DNA of 64,000 bases, taken from positions 37,918 through 101,917 of the forward strand of contig CAJOJA010000010.1 in assembly GCA_905234735.1 (NCBI GenBank). Direction: 5' to 3'. The notes under the pieces were generated by a model. That model was not told where the DNA came from. It saw only the letters and a program-made list of their open reading frames with translations, and made no database searches. Source of the stretch: an uncultured Bacteroidaceae bacterium (GTDB taxonomy: Bacteria > Bacteroidota > Bacteroidia > Bacteroidales > Bacteroidaceae). Within the stretch, counting starts at the first letter, position 1. The number at the start of each line of letters is the position of its first letter. The translations under genes were made by a program, and so were the position numbers. Positions 9,001 through 17,263 of this stretch are shown piece after piece.

Positions 9001-10179
9001 ACGCCCTCGCACATTGAAAAGAAGAGCACACCGAAATACCAGGACATGGGAGCGCTGAAACGTGAGGTTACCATACACGCCGAATTCGTCCGCCCCGAAG
9101 GTGGAAGGGTGGTCGAAGGCGAGACCATGACCGAGCAGGGAAGGTTCAAGATAGATCTGCCCCGATTCTATGGCGACTGCGTATTCTTCCTCACCGCTGC
9201 CGACACCAGCAAGTGGGGCAAGAAGCATCCGCTATGGACAAAGAAGTACAAGCAGCACGAATGGATAAAGATGGAGGACGACGAATACGAGCGCATCCAC
9301 GAAGATGCCGAGTTCTACGTCCGCCTGAACTTCCCCTATCCCCGATGGGTGAAGCCCTACACCTACTACCAGACTCACCAAGCCGCCTTGCGCAACGGGG
9401 GCACAGAATCGCGTCTGCTAACCGACGGCACGCAACTGCTGAACGAAGTTACCGTCCGTGCCCGTCGCAACCGGCTGCGCGCCATCGACTTCCACAAACC
9501 CGTATATGTCGTCGATGCCTACGAGGCCGGCAATGCCGCCATGGATGCCGGACTCATCACCAAGTTGCACCAGGGCGAATTTTCCCCCGACGGAAGCTGG
9601 GGAATGGGCAATACCCACGAAATAGCCTATGCCGCCATCACCAATTACATCGGTGACATGAACCTGAACCGACGTTTCGACACGAGCCTCTACTACGACA
9701 GCATCAAGGCCGAAGCCCACTATCCCAATCAGTCCCCCGCCCACTCCTACTGGTCCAACGAAATGATTGCCCCGGTCGATCGACGCCAATACAGCCGACT
9801 GGAGTACATCGACAAGATATATCTCTATAGCGACTACTCGCCGCGCCGCGAGGGCGACGAGCGGTTTGAGAACTCCAACCAACCCAGCGTGGAAGTCTCG
9901 CTGCACCGCTACCCCGACAAGTCGCGCCGCGTCACCTACCGCGACCGCCGCTACATCCTACACGGATTCGCCTATCAGGAAGACTTCTACCACCCCGACT
10001 ACTCCAAGCAACGACCCAAACAGCCCACCGACAACCGCCGCACGCTCTACTGGAATCCTGAACTGCAACTGGACAAGAACGGCAAGGCCACCATCCGCTT
10101 CTGGAACAACAGCCGGCAGACAACCCTGGAAGTGGAAGTACAAGGACAAAGCAACGACGGAACGCTACTTTTCAAATAA
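6073..10179 (+). CDS. Large exported MG2-type envelope protein with N-terminal carboxypeptidase-regulatory-like domain
   Basis: 1368 residues starting at TTG (6073), 9 bases after the propeller gene. TTG is chosen because the signal peptide KRIILFLFVVFLWLGKTSALG begins there and no ATG fits. Residues 30-120 (SSQVLDAETGEPLAMVGVYV, TNFDGEFRIRA) look like the CarboxypepD_reg-like domain of Bacteroidetes surface proteins. From about residue 435 the protein is a paralog of the gene at 485-3400 (VYVQMDNTCYFLSDTIWF, YSRVFPVYDKPREAG, TLYWNPELQLDKNGKATIRF). No thioester motif is seen. Near 8285-8350 it carries an AT-rich stretch absent from the paralog. Its 3' end overlaps the convergent YolD-like gene by 15 bases. 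Function unknown. Confidence 0.8.
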   Translation: MKRIILFLFVVFLWLGKTSALGTTDVTFPDTVKYSSQVLDAETGEPLAMVGVYVSNDNTTLTNFDGEFRIRAKADDVIRLTCVGRKTLYFRADRLPQTIRMAMLESTLSEVTVRSFEGIMLQISRQMEKAFKRRKKRSAQYFYRQTSVIAQQQDIVEAFINARSAVNLRQMAFLSGRHGKLTQQQWENPVIKRFMNLHHVLELGPMTLEAPFWNYLITPLIQQQSYLIRSNQKAYDRGNIAFYQKVYYIQVHEINEDDQQLYRIELQRREGSNIKLPLMTGTLYVDRPTLRVLSFDGQVENVSIVLQHSQLESALNFPVSLGFHIDYRYDHGYPEVADLSMQVEVDHLMTRTLLFNVDGQALIKPKKVGAKVQENMLTSIREAGYDSIFWANTEVVKRTAEEDKIANGTLDREQAIRDSIQAAYEALSPLERLADRLKRFGQAIPQEKVYVQMDNTCYFLSDTIWFAAYTRRTDTDRPSRLSRVLYVELLNHDGFLVERKLVEIQNGRGSGYFALPDTLYSGFFELRAYTRWQLNWGQIVHPHIADSENQFYNKEMARDYFRDYDKLYSRVFPVYDKPREAGEFVRDMTLRPLRRLFKKEATPPALTLSLFPEGGDLVSGVPCRVAFEAALQDGEIREGELCLICDRQTITKARTEHRGRGTFTFTPEAGKSYEAVFTAAADSAVVRQTLKDIQQGGVALQVERKGDEWFFSIQAQGTPDNLRLGMTIMHEGVTSHFVQIKNETSLNEASGKVERNIKNEELPAGVNQVTIFDEEGRVWADRLFFVTRPELSKPTLNVTGLKEQYEPYEEVTLSLQCSATQSPSLSLSVRDVNRQDHTFDSGNIMTEMLLSSEIKGFVPQPGYFFEADDAEHRRALDLLMLTQGWRRFRWQDMAIKGAWDITYPSEHTQIVTGSVNEYYVNDPFEDESEEEALDFQAFQQDPMKKRDSQSFSAAGSSNAVGQKEFDAIVAAGKSFSTPSHIEKKSTPKYQDMGALKREVTIHAEFVRPEGGRVVEGETMTEQGRFKIDLPRFYGDCVFFLTAADTSKWGKKHPLWTKKYKQHEWIKMEDDEYERIHEDAEFYVRLNFPYPRWVKPYTYYQTHQAALRNGGTESRLLTDGTQLLNEVTVRARRNRLRAIDFHKPVYVVDAYEAGNAAMDAGLITKLHQGEFSPDGSWGMGNTHEIAYAAITNYIGDMNLNRRFDTSLYYDSIKAEAHYPNQSPAHSYWSNEMIAPVDRRQYSRLEYIDKIYLYSDYSPRREGDERFENSNQPSVEVSLHRYPDKSRRVTYRDRRYILHGFAYQEDFYHPDYSKQRPKQPTDNRRTLYWNPELQLDKNGKATIRFWNNSRQTTLEVEVQGQSNDGTLLFK

Positions 10180-10296
10180 AGTATGACCCGTAAGGGCTGC
10201 AAATGGTGCGAACTGGGCTGCGCGTTGTTCCATCGACATACGCGGGTGACGCTTCGATGTGGGATGCTCCAGGTTTATGATATCTTCGTATTTCAT
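10165..10296 (-). CDS. Short YolD-like protein, probably truncated
   Basis: 43 codons: MKYEDIINLEHPTSKRHPRM, then SMEQRAAQFAPFAALTGHT and LFEK before a TAG stop. The conserved opening RxxSKRHPRMSMxxRAAQFAPFAALTG is that of the YolD-like family, whose genes commonly follow Y-family polymerase genes. Family members usually exceed 100 residues, so this copy stops just after the conserved block. Its ATG overlaps the polymerase stop as ATGA, indicating translational coupling, and its last 15 bases overlap the 3' end of the convergent gene ending at 10179. It could be a functional short form or a decayed remnant. Confidence 0.75.
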   Translation of the reverse strand: MKYEDIINLEHPTSKRHPRMSMEQRAAQFAPFAALTGHTLFEK

Positions 10297-11708
10297 GCCT
10301 TGTGTCCTCCTATCTGTTGATTCCGCTCGCGAGCGGTGGCTCCCTCTGCAAAGTTCAGTCCGCGCAGCACGGCATTCTTCCCAAACTTCTTCCGGATATT
10401 GAGCCGAGCCTCCTGCAGACGGCGTTCCTTGGCCAGGGTTGCCTCGCGCTGCTGCTGTTCGCGCGCCTGGGCTTCGTAATCCGTAAAAAGGTCGAGTTGA
10501 GCTTCCGACGGTCGAGGCTGCACGGTATCTTCGGCCACGACATGATTGGCCGTCAAGTTAAGCCGTCGGACAAACAAGAGTGGGTTGACGATGCGGTCGA
10601 ACAGCTCCACAACAGCCTCCGTGATGAGTTGCACCGAAGACGTGGGCTCCACCAAACTGGTTGAACCATGGGCATGTTTGGGAACCTGCCGGCCATAGTG
10701 GTCAACGACTATTTCGCCCTTGTACTGGGCACGGAGGTCGGGGCGCGACAGATTCACCACATCGTAGCCGACGGTCAGCACCAGCTGGTCACAAACGAGG
10801 CGGGACTCAACCAGCTGCAACGCCAGGTTGTCGACCATCTCCTGTGCCACCACACGCGCTTTCTGCATGGTGTAGGGTTCGGTGAGCACCTGACCATGAC
10901 TGAAAGAATTGCTCTCGGGCCGGTAGCCTTTGATGGCCTGCATCGTGCAAGGTTCCCACCCCCAGGCATGATCGATGAGCAACTCAGCATTCACCCCAAA
11001 GAGACGATACAGAAGTTCCTCGTTCTGGAGCGACAGACGCGCCAGTTTGCCCATCGTATCCACACCGTATATCCCCAGTTTATGGGCAATACCGCGACCC
11101 ACGCGCCAAAACTTGGTCAGTGGCCGATAGTCCCACAACTGTCTGCGATACGACATTTCATCGAGTTCTGCTATGCGCACTCCGTCTCGGTCGGGTTCCG
11201 CCCGCTTGGCCATGATGTCCATGGCCACCTTACAGAGGTAGAGGTTGGTGCCAATGCCCACCGTCGCCGTGATGCCTGTCTGCGCCAATACCTCCTGCAC
11301 CATACGCCTGGCCAGTTCACGGGCCGACATCTTGTACATAGAAAGGTAATTGGTGATGTCCATCATCACCTCGTCAACGGAATAGACATGAATATCCTCG
11401 GCCGATATGAATTGCAGATAAATGTTGGAGATACGTGTGCTGTACTGCATGTATAGGGCCATGCGTGGCGGAGCTATGATGAAGTCGACCCCACGGGCCT
11501 GCTGCCGTACCTCGAACAGACGAGGACGACCCGATATGCCCAAGGCCTTCAACGCAGGAGAGACAGCCAGGCAGATGGTCTTGTCGGTGCGCGACTCGTC
11601 GGCCACCACCAGACGAGCGCGGAGTGGGTTGAGACCGCGCTCCACACACTCCACTGAAGCGTAGAACGACTTCAGGTCGATAGCAATATAAAAACGTTGT
11701 TGTGCCAC
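10293..11708 (-). CDS. Y-family (DinB/UmuC-like) DNA polymerase
   Basis: 471 residues. Error-prone lesion-bypass polymerase: IDLKSFYASVE holds the first catalytic Asp (D11) and YSVDEVMMD the second acidic pair (D112, E113). The IDLKSFYAS form resembles the UvrX/YqjW branch rather than DinB proper. The start is GTG at 11708, immediately after the rhaM stop (TAA then GTG, zero spacing), so it appears to be the sixth gene of the rhamnose operon. The stop overlaps the YolD-like gene. No LexA-type operator is recognised nearby. Confidence 0.88.
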   Translation of the reverse strand: MAQQRFYIAIDLKSFYASVECVERGLNPLRARLVVADESRTDKTICLAVSPALKALGISGRPRLFEVRQQARGVDFIIAPPRMALYMQYSTRISNIYLQFISAEDIHVYSVDEVMMDITNYLSMYKMSARELARRMVQEVLAQTGITATVGIGTNLYLCKVAMDIMAKRAEPDRDGVRIAELDEMSYRRQLWDYRPLTKFWRVGRGIAHKLGIYGVDTMGKLARLSLQNEELLYRLFGVNAELLIDHAWGWEPCTMQAIKGYRPESNSFSHGQVLTEPYTMQKARVVAQEMVDNLALQLVESRLVCDQLVLTVGYDVVNLSRPDLRAQYKGEIVVDHYGRQVPKHAHGSTSLVEPTSSVQLITEAVVELFDRIVNPLLFVRRLNLTANHVVAEDTVQPRPSEAQLDLFTDYEAQAREQQQREATLAKERRLQEARLNIRKKFGKNAVLRGLNFAEGATARERNQQIGGHKA

Positions 11709-12026
11709 TTAGTCGAGATGGAACAACTCGGTCAGAGGGATGGTAACGGGCGAATTGTCGGGGTTCACCTCCATGATGTCAGCCATCATGTCCCACCAAC
11801 GTTGCGTGATGGGGTCCACGTTCTCCGTATCCTGTGAGCTGCCCTCCTTCGAGCATTCCTGATAGGCAAACAGGATATTGGTGTCGCGGTCCCAGTAGAT
11901 GCTGTAGTTGCCCACGCCCTGGTCCTTAATCATTTGTTTCAGTTCAGGCCAGATGGCCGCATGCCGCCTCTCATACTCTTCCTCGAAGCCCGGCTTCAGG
12001 AACATCTTAAATGCAAATCGTTTCAT
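11709..12026 (-). CDS. rhaM: L-rhamnose mutarotase
   Basis: 105 residues, the usual size of the family. It interconverts alpha and beta anomers of L-rhamnose. RRHAAIWPELK has the catalytic His22, and TQRWWDMM carries the paired tryptophans (W77, W78) of the sugar pocket. The ATG overlaps the rhaD stop (ATGA). It is the last sugar gene of the operon, with the polymerase gene starting at the next base. Confidence 0.93.
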   Translation of the reverse strand: MKRFAFKMFLKPGFEEEYERRHAAIWPELKQMIKDQGVGNYSIYWDRDTNILFAYQECSKEGSSQDTENVDPITQRWWDMMADIMEVNPDNSPVTIPLTELFHLD

Positions 12027-12835
12027 TTCGGTAATCCAAAAGCTTTAGTCATTTCTGCCATCTGTTCGTCGCTCATGCCCTCAGGCTCATGTCCCATGGC
12101 ACGGCTTTGAATGTAGATGAGGGCACTCTTGTTGAGGACGTCGATTTGGTCAAAAGCGGCCATTACATCGACATCTACGGCAAATACGCCGTGCTTCTCC
12201 CACATCACTACGTCGTAGTCGTCGTCGATGGCACGGATGGTGGCCTCAGCCAGTTCGTTGCTACTGGGGAGCATGTAGGGCACCATGCCCAGACCACGCG
12301 GACAGAAAGCCTTCGTTTCGGGAATCATGGACCAGAGCATCCGGGTGGCAACATCCTTCTGCATCCACTTCTGGCTGTGGGTCAGCGCGACGAGTTCGAT
12401 GGGATGGGTGTGAACCGAGGCGCGATAGGGCGATCCCTTGGCCAGAAGATAGTTGTGAACGGCCAGATGACTGGGCAGTTCCGAGGTGGGACGAACAGGA
12501 TTGTCGGCAATCATCTCGTACGAGGCGCAGTCGTCGAGGATGCGGATGATGCTTCCGTTTTCCATAGGACGGCGAGCAAGGTCACGCATACGCATGTTTG
12601 TACCTTTACAATAGAAATAGCAGCCCTTCAGGTGGGGCAGTGTCAGTCCGATAGGGGTAACAGGACCAATGGCGGGCATCTGGCGGATCTCGTCATCAAC
12701 CAGTTCTGTAACGTTCACGGTGATATTGCCACCATTGCGCTCGGCCCAACCTTTTTGCCACAGGTATCCAGCCACTTCTGCCACCTTCTCTACTTCAGCC
12801 CTTAGTGCGGGGCGACCTTCTAAAACACTTTTCAT
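12023..12835 (-). CDS. rhaD: Rhamnulose-1-phosphate aldolase
   Basis: 270 residues, class II zinc aldolase splitting L-rhamnulose-1-phosphate into dihydroxyacetone phosphate and L-lactaldehyde. Glu119 (PTSELPSH), His142 and His144 (VHTHPIE) and His215 (WEKHGVF) line up with the catalytic Glu and three zinc-binding His residues of the E. coli enzyme. Length is standard. It is translationally coupled to rhaM and separated from the transporter by 33 bases. Confidence 0.93.
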   Translation of the reverse strand: MKSVLEGRPALRAEVEKVAEVAGYLWQKGWAERNGGNITVNVTELVDDEIRQMPAIGPVTPIGLTLPHLKGCYFYCKGTNMRMRDLARRPMENGSIIRILDDCASYEMIADNPVRPTSELPSHLAVHNYLLAKGSPYRASVHTHPIELVALTHSQKWMQKDVATRMLWSMIPETKAFCPRGLGMVPYMLPSSNELAEATIRAIDDDYDVVMWEKHGVFAVDVDVMAAFDQIDVLNKSALIYIQSRAMGHEPEGMSDEQMAEMTKAFGLPK

Positions 12836-12868
12836 TTTTCTATATTTCGTTATTACGTTATTTCGATA

Positions 12869-14209
12869 TTACATTTCTCCGTAGCGTTCGCGGGTAATCT
12901 GCTCCAACGACTTACCTTGCGTATTGGGGGCTCCGATGACACCGACCACAAGTGAGATGAGCAACAGGGCTATCATGCACCAGGCAGCCAAGGTGAAGCC
13001 TTCGCCGTTCTCGCCATAGATGAGGGTGAATACAATGCCCCACACGGCCGACAGACCACGCACAACGAAGAACATCAGTCCCTGGGCTCCGGCACGGAAC
13101 TTGGCAGGGAACAATTCGCTGCCCCACAGGGCATAGAAGATCTGCACCGACAGTCCGCCATTGATGCCCCACAGAATGGAAAATGCCCAGAGGCTGCCCA
13201 TACCATTCACACCAACGATGATGACGGCCCATGTGGCCAGTGCGGCCAGGAGTCCCAGCACGTAGAAGAGTTTGTGGGGCCACTTGTCAATCAGGAACGA
13301 GAGCACGAAAGTCACGCCTACTACAAAGGCCCATCCGGCACAAGCAAGCATGTTGGCATACTCGTTGCTGACACCACCCGCCGTCTCATAGATATGAGGC
13401 TGGAAGAAGCCCATCACAGAAGCCACAAGATTCCAAGTCAGGTAGATGGTTGCCAGGAACAAAGCCGTCTTGACAGCGATGCGGTTTTGGAACAACACCT
13501 TGATATTGTCCATGACACCAGGTTTCTCTTGCTCCTTGCTCCCAGTTTCTTGGCCTTTTGTGAACTCAGCGCTCTCCTGCAATCCACGCTGCAGGTTCCA
13601 AGCAACGAAGGCCACTACGAAAAGGGAGAAGAAGACGACACGCGAACTGAAGACATTCAAGGCTTCGTCCGACAGATTATTTCCACCGATGAAATGGGCC
13701 AGACTCTCCACCCAGCTAAACAGATATCCGCCTGGGGCAAAAAGCATTCCCAAGAACAGAATGAGCATAGGGCCGAAGCCCCAAGACATCTGCGAAATGC
13801 AGATGTTACGCCCACGGTTGTTCACCTCGGAGCTCTCACTGATGTACGTCCATGAGGCCGGAACACCAACGCCCACGGAAATACCCGTGACGAGGAAACC
13901 GGCCAGGAGCATTGGAAAATTCACCGACAGCATCACCAGCAGTACGCCCGTCATATAGACCAGCAGATTGTAGGTAAAGATGAACTTGCGACCATACTTG
14001 TCGGCCAGGAAACCACCGATGATGGCACCCAACGCTGCTCCCAGACAGTTGGCACTGATGAAGTTGAGCCAACCCAGGTGCACCTCCGACAGTCCCAAAT
14101 AGTTCTGCCACAGGGTAAGTCCACTGGCACCGGCCACGATGGCACCGGCGTCCAGATAATTGGTCAGAGACACCGCAATAGTGCTCTTCAGACTTCCATT
14201 ATTAGCCAT
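12869..14209 (-). CDS. MFS sugar transporter, probably for L-rhamnose
   Basis: 446 residues with about 12 membrane segments. The sugar-porter signature GGFLADKYGRKF lies in the loop after TM2, and a short charged cytoplasmic loop (about residues 215-235, GQETGSKEQEKPG) separates the two halves. The later ALWGSELFPAKFRAGAQG motif is typical of the sugar-porter branch. Its position between the isomerase and rhaD makes L-rhamnose the likely substrate. It is not the RhaT type of E. coli. Confidence 0.85.
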   Translation of the reverse strand: MANNGSLKSTIAVSLTNYLDAGAIVAGASGLTLWQNYLGLSEVHLGWLNFISANCLGAALGAIIGGFLADKYGRKFIFTYNLLVYMTGVLLVMLSVNFPMLLAGFLVTGISVGVGVPASWTYISESSEVNNRGRNICISQMSWGFGPMLILFLGMLFAPGGYLFSWVESLAHFIGGNNLSDEALNVFSSRVVFFSLFVVAFVAWNLQRGLQESAEFTKGQETGSKEQEKPGVMDNIKVLFQNRIAVKTALFLATIYLTWNLVASVMGFFQPHIYETAGGVSNEYANMLACAGWAFVVGVTFVLSFLIDKWPHKLFYVLGLLAALATWAVIIVGVNGMGSLWAFSILWGINGGLSVQIFYALWGSELFPAKFRAGAQGLMFFVVRGLSAVWGIVFTLIYGENGEGFTLAAWCMIALLLISLVVGVIGAPNTQGKSLEQITRERYGEM

Positions 14210-14253
14210 TTTCGTTATTTATTGCGTTATACCGTTATTTTTAAGTCCCGGGA

Positions 14254-15684
14254 TTAGCGGCAAACCACGTCACACTCGATGTTGAAGATTTTTGCAACCT
14301 TCAGGATGGTGTCGATGTGGCGCCCCACGGCGGCTGCCATGTGGTGCGTGGGACCAGCCTCGCTCCATTTGTTGACAAACTCGCGACACGAGAGGGAGAA
14401 TTTCGTGCGCATGTTGGTGTCGCCAAACATGAAGATGGGGCCTTCCTCGTTCACACCTTCGGCAACGACGAACTTGAATACACCGTTCTTGTCCTGTGTA
14501 ATGGCCAGGTAGGTGACAGGACCCGTAGGCGGATAAAACTGCGTCAGGTAGCCACCGCCGCTCTTCCCGTGGAACACCGGCACAATCTTCATCGTGGGCT
14601 TATGGGCCTGCGAGATATCGAAGTCGCCCGAACCTGAGTGTCCGATGATGCAAATGTCCTTTGGGAAATCGATGCTGTACATCTCTGCCAACGTTCCCGT
14701 TCCACTGATTGTCTTCAGTATGCTCATGGCCATCGCTACCTTCATGTCACCCTCTACAGCACAAGCGGTATGCTGTTTGATGAGCATGGAGAAGGCAGGG
14801 ATGAGCATGGAATCGAGTTTTCCGGCCACGCCTTGGGCAAAGCCGTCGTAGTGGGAGGCTATCATGCCCAGCTTCTCGTCCTTTACCCACTGTTCGAAGG
14901 CCACGACGTACTTGGCCATGTCCCATACTTTTTCGATGGTGCCTCCGCCTTCTATCTCGAAGGTGTCCAAAATGTCCTGGGCCTTGGCACGGATAGCAAC
15001 TTCGTCGGTGATGTTATCGGCAATGGCCCACATCTTTTCCCAATCGAACTGTTTGGTATAGACAAACATACGGTGGTAGAGGTTCGTCTCGTCGATGTAG
15101 AGGTCCATCATGCCAGGATAGGGGCGACCAATCTGAGCAATGTTGGTATCGCGGAAGCGACGGCGCACCTGAGCGGCACGGCACCAATCCTCGATTTCGT
15201 GCTGCACTTCAGGGTCTCCGCCTTCTACCACACCGGTGACGACAGCCGAACGTTTGCCGGCACGGTTCAGGTCGGCCACCATCTCGCCTATGGCACCGCA
15301 GGCATAGAGCTCGCCCAGCCATGTGGGAATGTCCGTCTTAGCATAGTCGGGAGCCAATTTCTTTTGCACGTTGACTATTACAACAGGCACGTCCAAGTCG
15401 CGCACCGCAGGCAACATATTATAAGAGGTACAGTAGGTGAGCATCTGCAGGATGACGAGGTCCACGTCGGCTGCACGGAATTTGTCACCAGCTGCCATCG
15501 ACTGCTCCTTGGTAGTTACCATACCGCCATCAATAATCTCTATGGTGTCGGGCAATGTCTTTTTGAATGCAGCATACTGAGCCTCGAACTCGGGAACGAG
15601 TTGCGGGAACTGGGGAAGATAGGCCTGCAGGGCGATGGAGAACACACCTACACGAGCTTTGGTTTCAACTAATGGTTTGCTCAT
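14254..15684 (-). CDS. AraA/FucI-type sugar isomerase, presumed L-rhamnose isomerase
   Basis: 476 residues. The sequence (ILQMLTYCTSYNMLPAVRDL, SGSGDFDISQAHKP, TFEIEGGGTIEKVWDM) fits the L-arabinose/L-fucose isomerase superfamily, not the classical RhaA fold. It sits between the rhamnulokinase and the transporter, where a rhamnose isomerase is needed, and no other isomerase is present in the operon. Substrate assignment is therefore by context; fucose or arabinose isomerase remains possible. Confidence 0.8.
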   Translation of the reverse strand: MSKPLVETKARVGVFSIALQAYLPQFPQLVPEFEAQYAAFKKTLPDTIEIIDGGMVTTKEQSMAAGDKFRAADVDLVILQMLTYCTSYNMLPAVRDLDVPVVIVNVQKKLAPDYAKTDIPTWLGELYACGAIGEMVADLNRAGKRSAVVTGVVEGGDPEVQHEIEDWCRAAQVRRRFRDTNIAQIGRPYPGMMDLYIDETNLYHRMFVYTKQFDWEKMWAIADNITDEVAIRAKAQDILDTFEIEGGGTIEKVWDMAKYVVAFEQWVKDEKLGMIASHYDGFAQGVAGKLDSMLIPAFSMLIKQHTACAVEGDMKVAMAMSILKTISGTGTLAEMYSIDFPKDICIIGHSGSGDFDISQAHKPTMKIVPVFHGKSGGGYLTQFYPPTGPVTYLAITQDKNGVFKFVVAEGVNEEGPIFMFGDTNMRTKFSLSCREFVNKWSEAGPTHHMAAAVGRHIDTILKVAKIFNIECDVVCR

Positions 15685-15736
15685 AATTAATGATATTTTT
15701 TTATGATATTACGTTATTTAGAAGTCTGGTGTTTCG

Positions 15737-17197
15737 TTATTTGGCGATTTTCAGGAAATGCTCGTAGGCTTTGTCCCACTCGGCGGTATGCTGGGGGGCA
15801 TAGGTCTTTAGTTCCACACTACGGGCTACAATGCCACGCATCTCTGCCAGTGAATCCACACCACCAGCAGCCCTGATCTGTACCAATGTGTTTCCCAAAG
15901 CCGTGCCTTCTGCCGGGCCTGCAATCACGGGCAGCCCCGTAGCATCGGCAGTCCATTGCATCAAGTGTACATTCAGACTTCCGCCTCCGATGACATGAAG
16001 CCTACGAATGCTGAAATCGGCCATTTCATCAAGTATTTCGATAATCTGTCGATAGCGGAGTGCCAACGAACGGAAGATGCAGCGGACAAAGTCGGCAGGC
16101 AGTTGCGGTTCAGCCTGTCCCGTACGGCGACAGAACTGTCGGATGGCCTCCGTCATGCTGTCGGGATGGGCAAAAAGCGGATCGTCGGGCTGAATGACAC
16201 CGTCGAATTGTGAAGTATGGCACAGGGCATTCAGCTCGTTCACGTCGGCCGGTACATCACGGAACTCCTTACGACAATTCTCAAAGAGCCACAGCCCGCA
16301 AATATTCTTCAGGAAGCGCGTGGTGCCGTCCAATCCACCCTCATTCGTGAAGTTATACTCGAAACTCTTATCGTTGATGATGGCATGCCGGCTCTCGATG
16401 CCCAACAAGGACCATGTACCACACGACAGATAGGCATAGTCGCCATCCTCGGCCGGCACGGCAGCAACAGCCGAGGCCGTATCGTGGCCGCCCACCGTGA
16501 CCACAGGCACTGCGCCCAGTCCCGTGGCGGTCTGTATCTGCTCGGTCAGTGTACCAGCCCGATGTCCGGGCTGGACAAGGGGGCCGAACTGCTTGCGCTC
16601 CAATCCCAGCACTGCCAACAGTGCCTCGTCAATATCGCCCGTCTTGGGGTTCAGCATCTGACTGGTGCTCAACACCGTATATTCACACACCGCTTTGCCT
16701 GTAAGCATATAGGTGAGTGCATCGGGAATGAACAGTATCTTCTCAGCCTCCTTCAAGCCCACACACCCATTGCGATGCAGCGTCTCCAACTGGAACAGAG
16801 AGTTGAAGGGCATGAACTGAATACCGGTGCGCTCGTAAAGTTCGCGGGCCGGCATGTGCTGGTGGAAGAAACGTTCCACGGCACCGTCAGTGTGGCTGTC
16901 GCGATAGCAATAGGGCAAACCCAGAAGTTGTCCGTCCTGCCCGAAGAAAGCAAAGTCGCATCCCCAGGTATCGATGCCGATGCTGGAGAGCTGGATGTCC
17001 TCCTCATGCACCCTACGCAGGGCCGTAAGAACTTCATTATACAGATGAGGCAGGTTCCAGAACAGATGGCCCATGATGGGAATCTGAGGATTCTTGAAGC
17101 GTGTAAACTCACGCATGACGACTCGATGGCCATCCCAACTTGACAACACGGTACGTCCACTTGTGGCACCGAGGTCTACGGCGAGAAAGTATTTCAT
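15737..17197 (-). CDS. rhaB: Rhamnulokinase
   Basis: 486 residues of the FGGY kinase family; phosphorylates L-rhamnulose at C1. DLGATSGR at residues 8-15 is the ATP-phosphate loop, IDTWGCDFAFF is typical of RhaB, and VGGHDTASA gives the catalytic base Asp239. First gene of the operon, with a -7 box 46 bases upstream. No regulator gene is adjacent. Confidence 0.93.
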   Translation of the reverse strand: MKYFLAVDLGATSGRTVLSSWDGHRVVMREFTRFKNPQIPIMGHLFWNLPHLYNEVLTALRRVHEEDIQLSSIGIDTWGCDFAFFGQDGQLLGLPYCYRDSHTDGAVERFFHQHMPARELYERTGIQFMPFNSLFQLETLHRNGCVGLKEAEKILFIPDALTYMLTGKAVCEYTVLSTSQMLNPKTGDIDEALLAVLGLERKQFGPLVQPGHRAGTLTEQIQTATGLGAVPVVTVGGHDTASAVAAVPAEDGDYAYLSCGTWSLLGIESRHAIINDKSFEYNFTNEGGLDGTTRFLKNICGLWLFENCRKEFRDVPADVNELNALCHTSQFDGVIQPDDPLFAHPDSMTEAIRQFCRRTGQAEPQLPADFVRCIFRSLALRYRQIIEILDEMADFSIRRLHVIGGGSLNVHLMQWTADATGLPVIAGPAEGTALGNTLVQIRAAGGVDSLAEMRGIVARSVELKTYAPQHTAEWDKAYEHFLKIAK

Positions 17198-17242
17198 TTG
17201 CGAATTATTAAACTATTTTATCTCTTATCACCAAGTTGATAG

Positions 17243-17250
17243 CAAAGATA
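17243..17250 (-). promoter_or_regulatory. Putative -7 box of the rha operon
   Basis: TATCTTTG on the minus strand, 46 bases before the rhaB ATG. It is arranged back to back with the promoter at 17264, so the divergent units share a 95-base control region. Confidence 0.6.
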
Positions 17251-17263
17251 TAAAAATTTTATG

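Noticed and set aside
14638..15672. 344-codon plus-strand frame
   Set aside because: Antisense shadow of the AraA/FucI-type isomerase; no recognisable domain.
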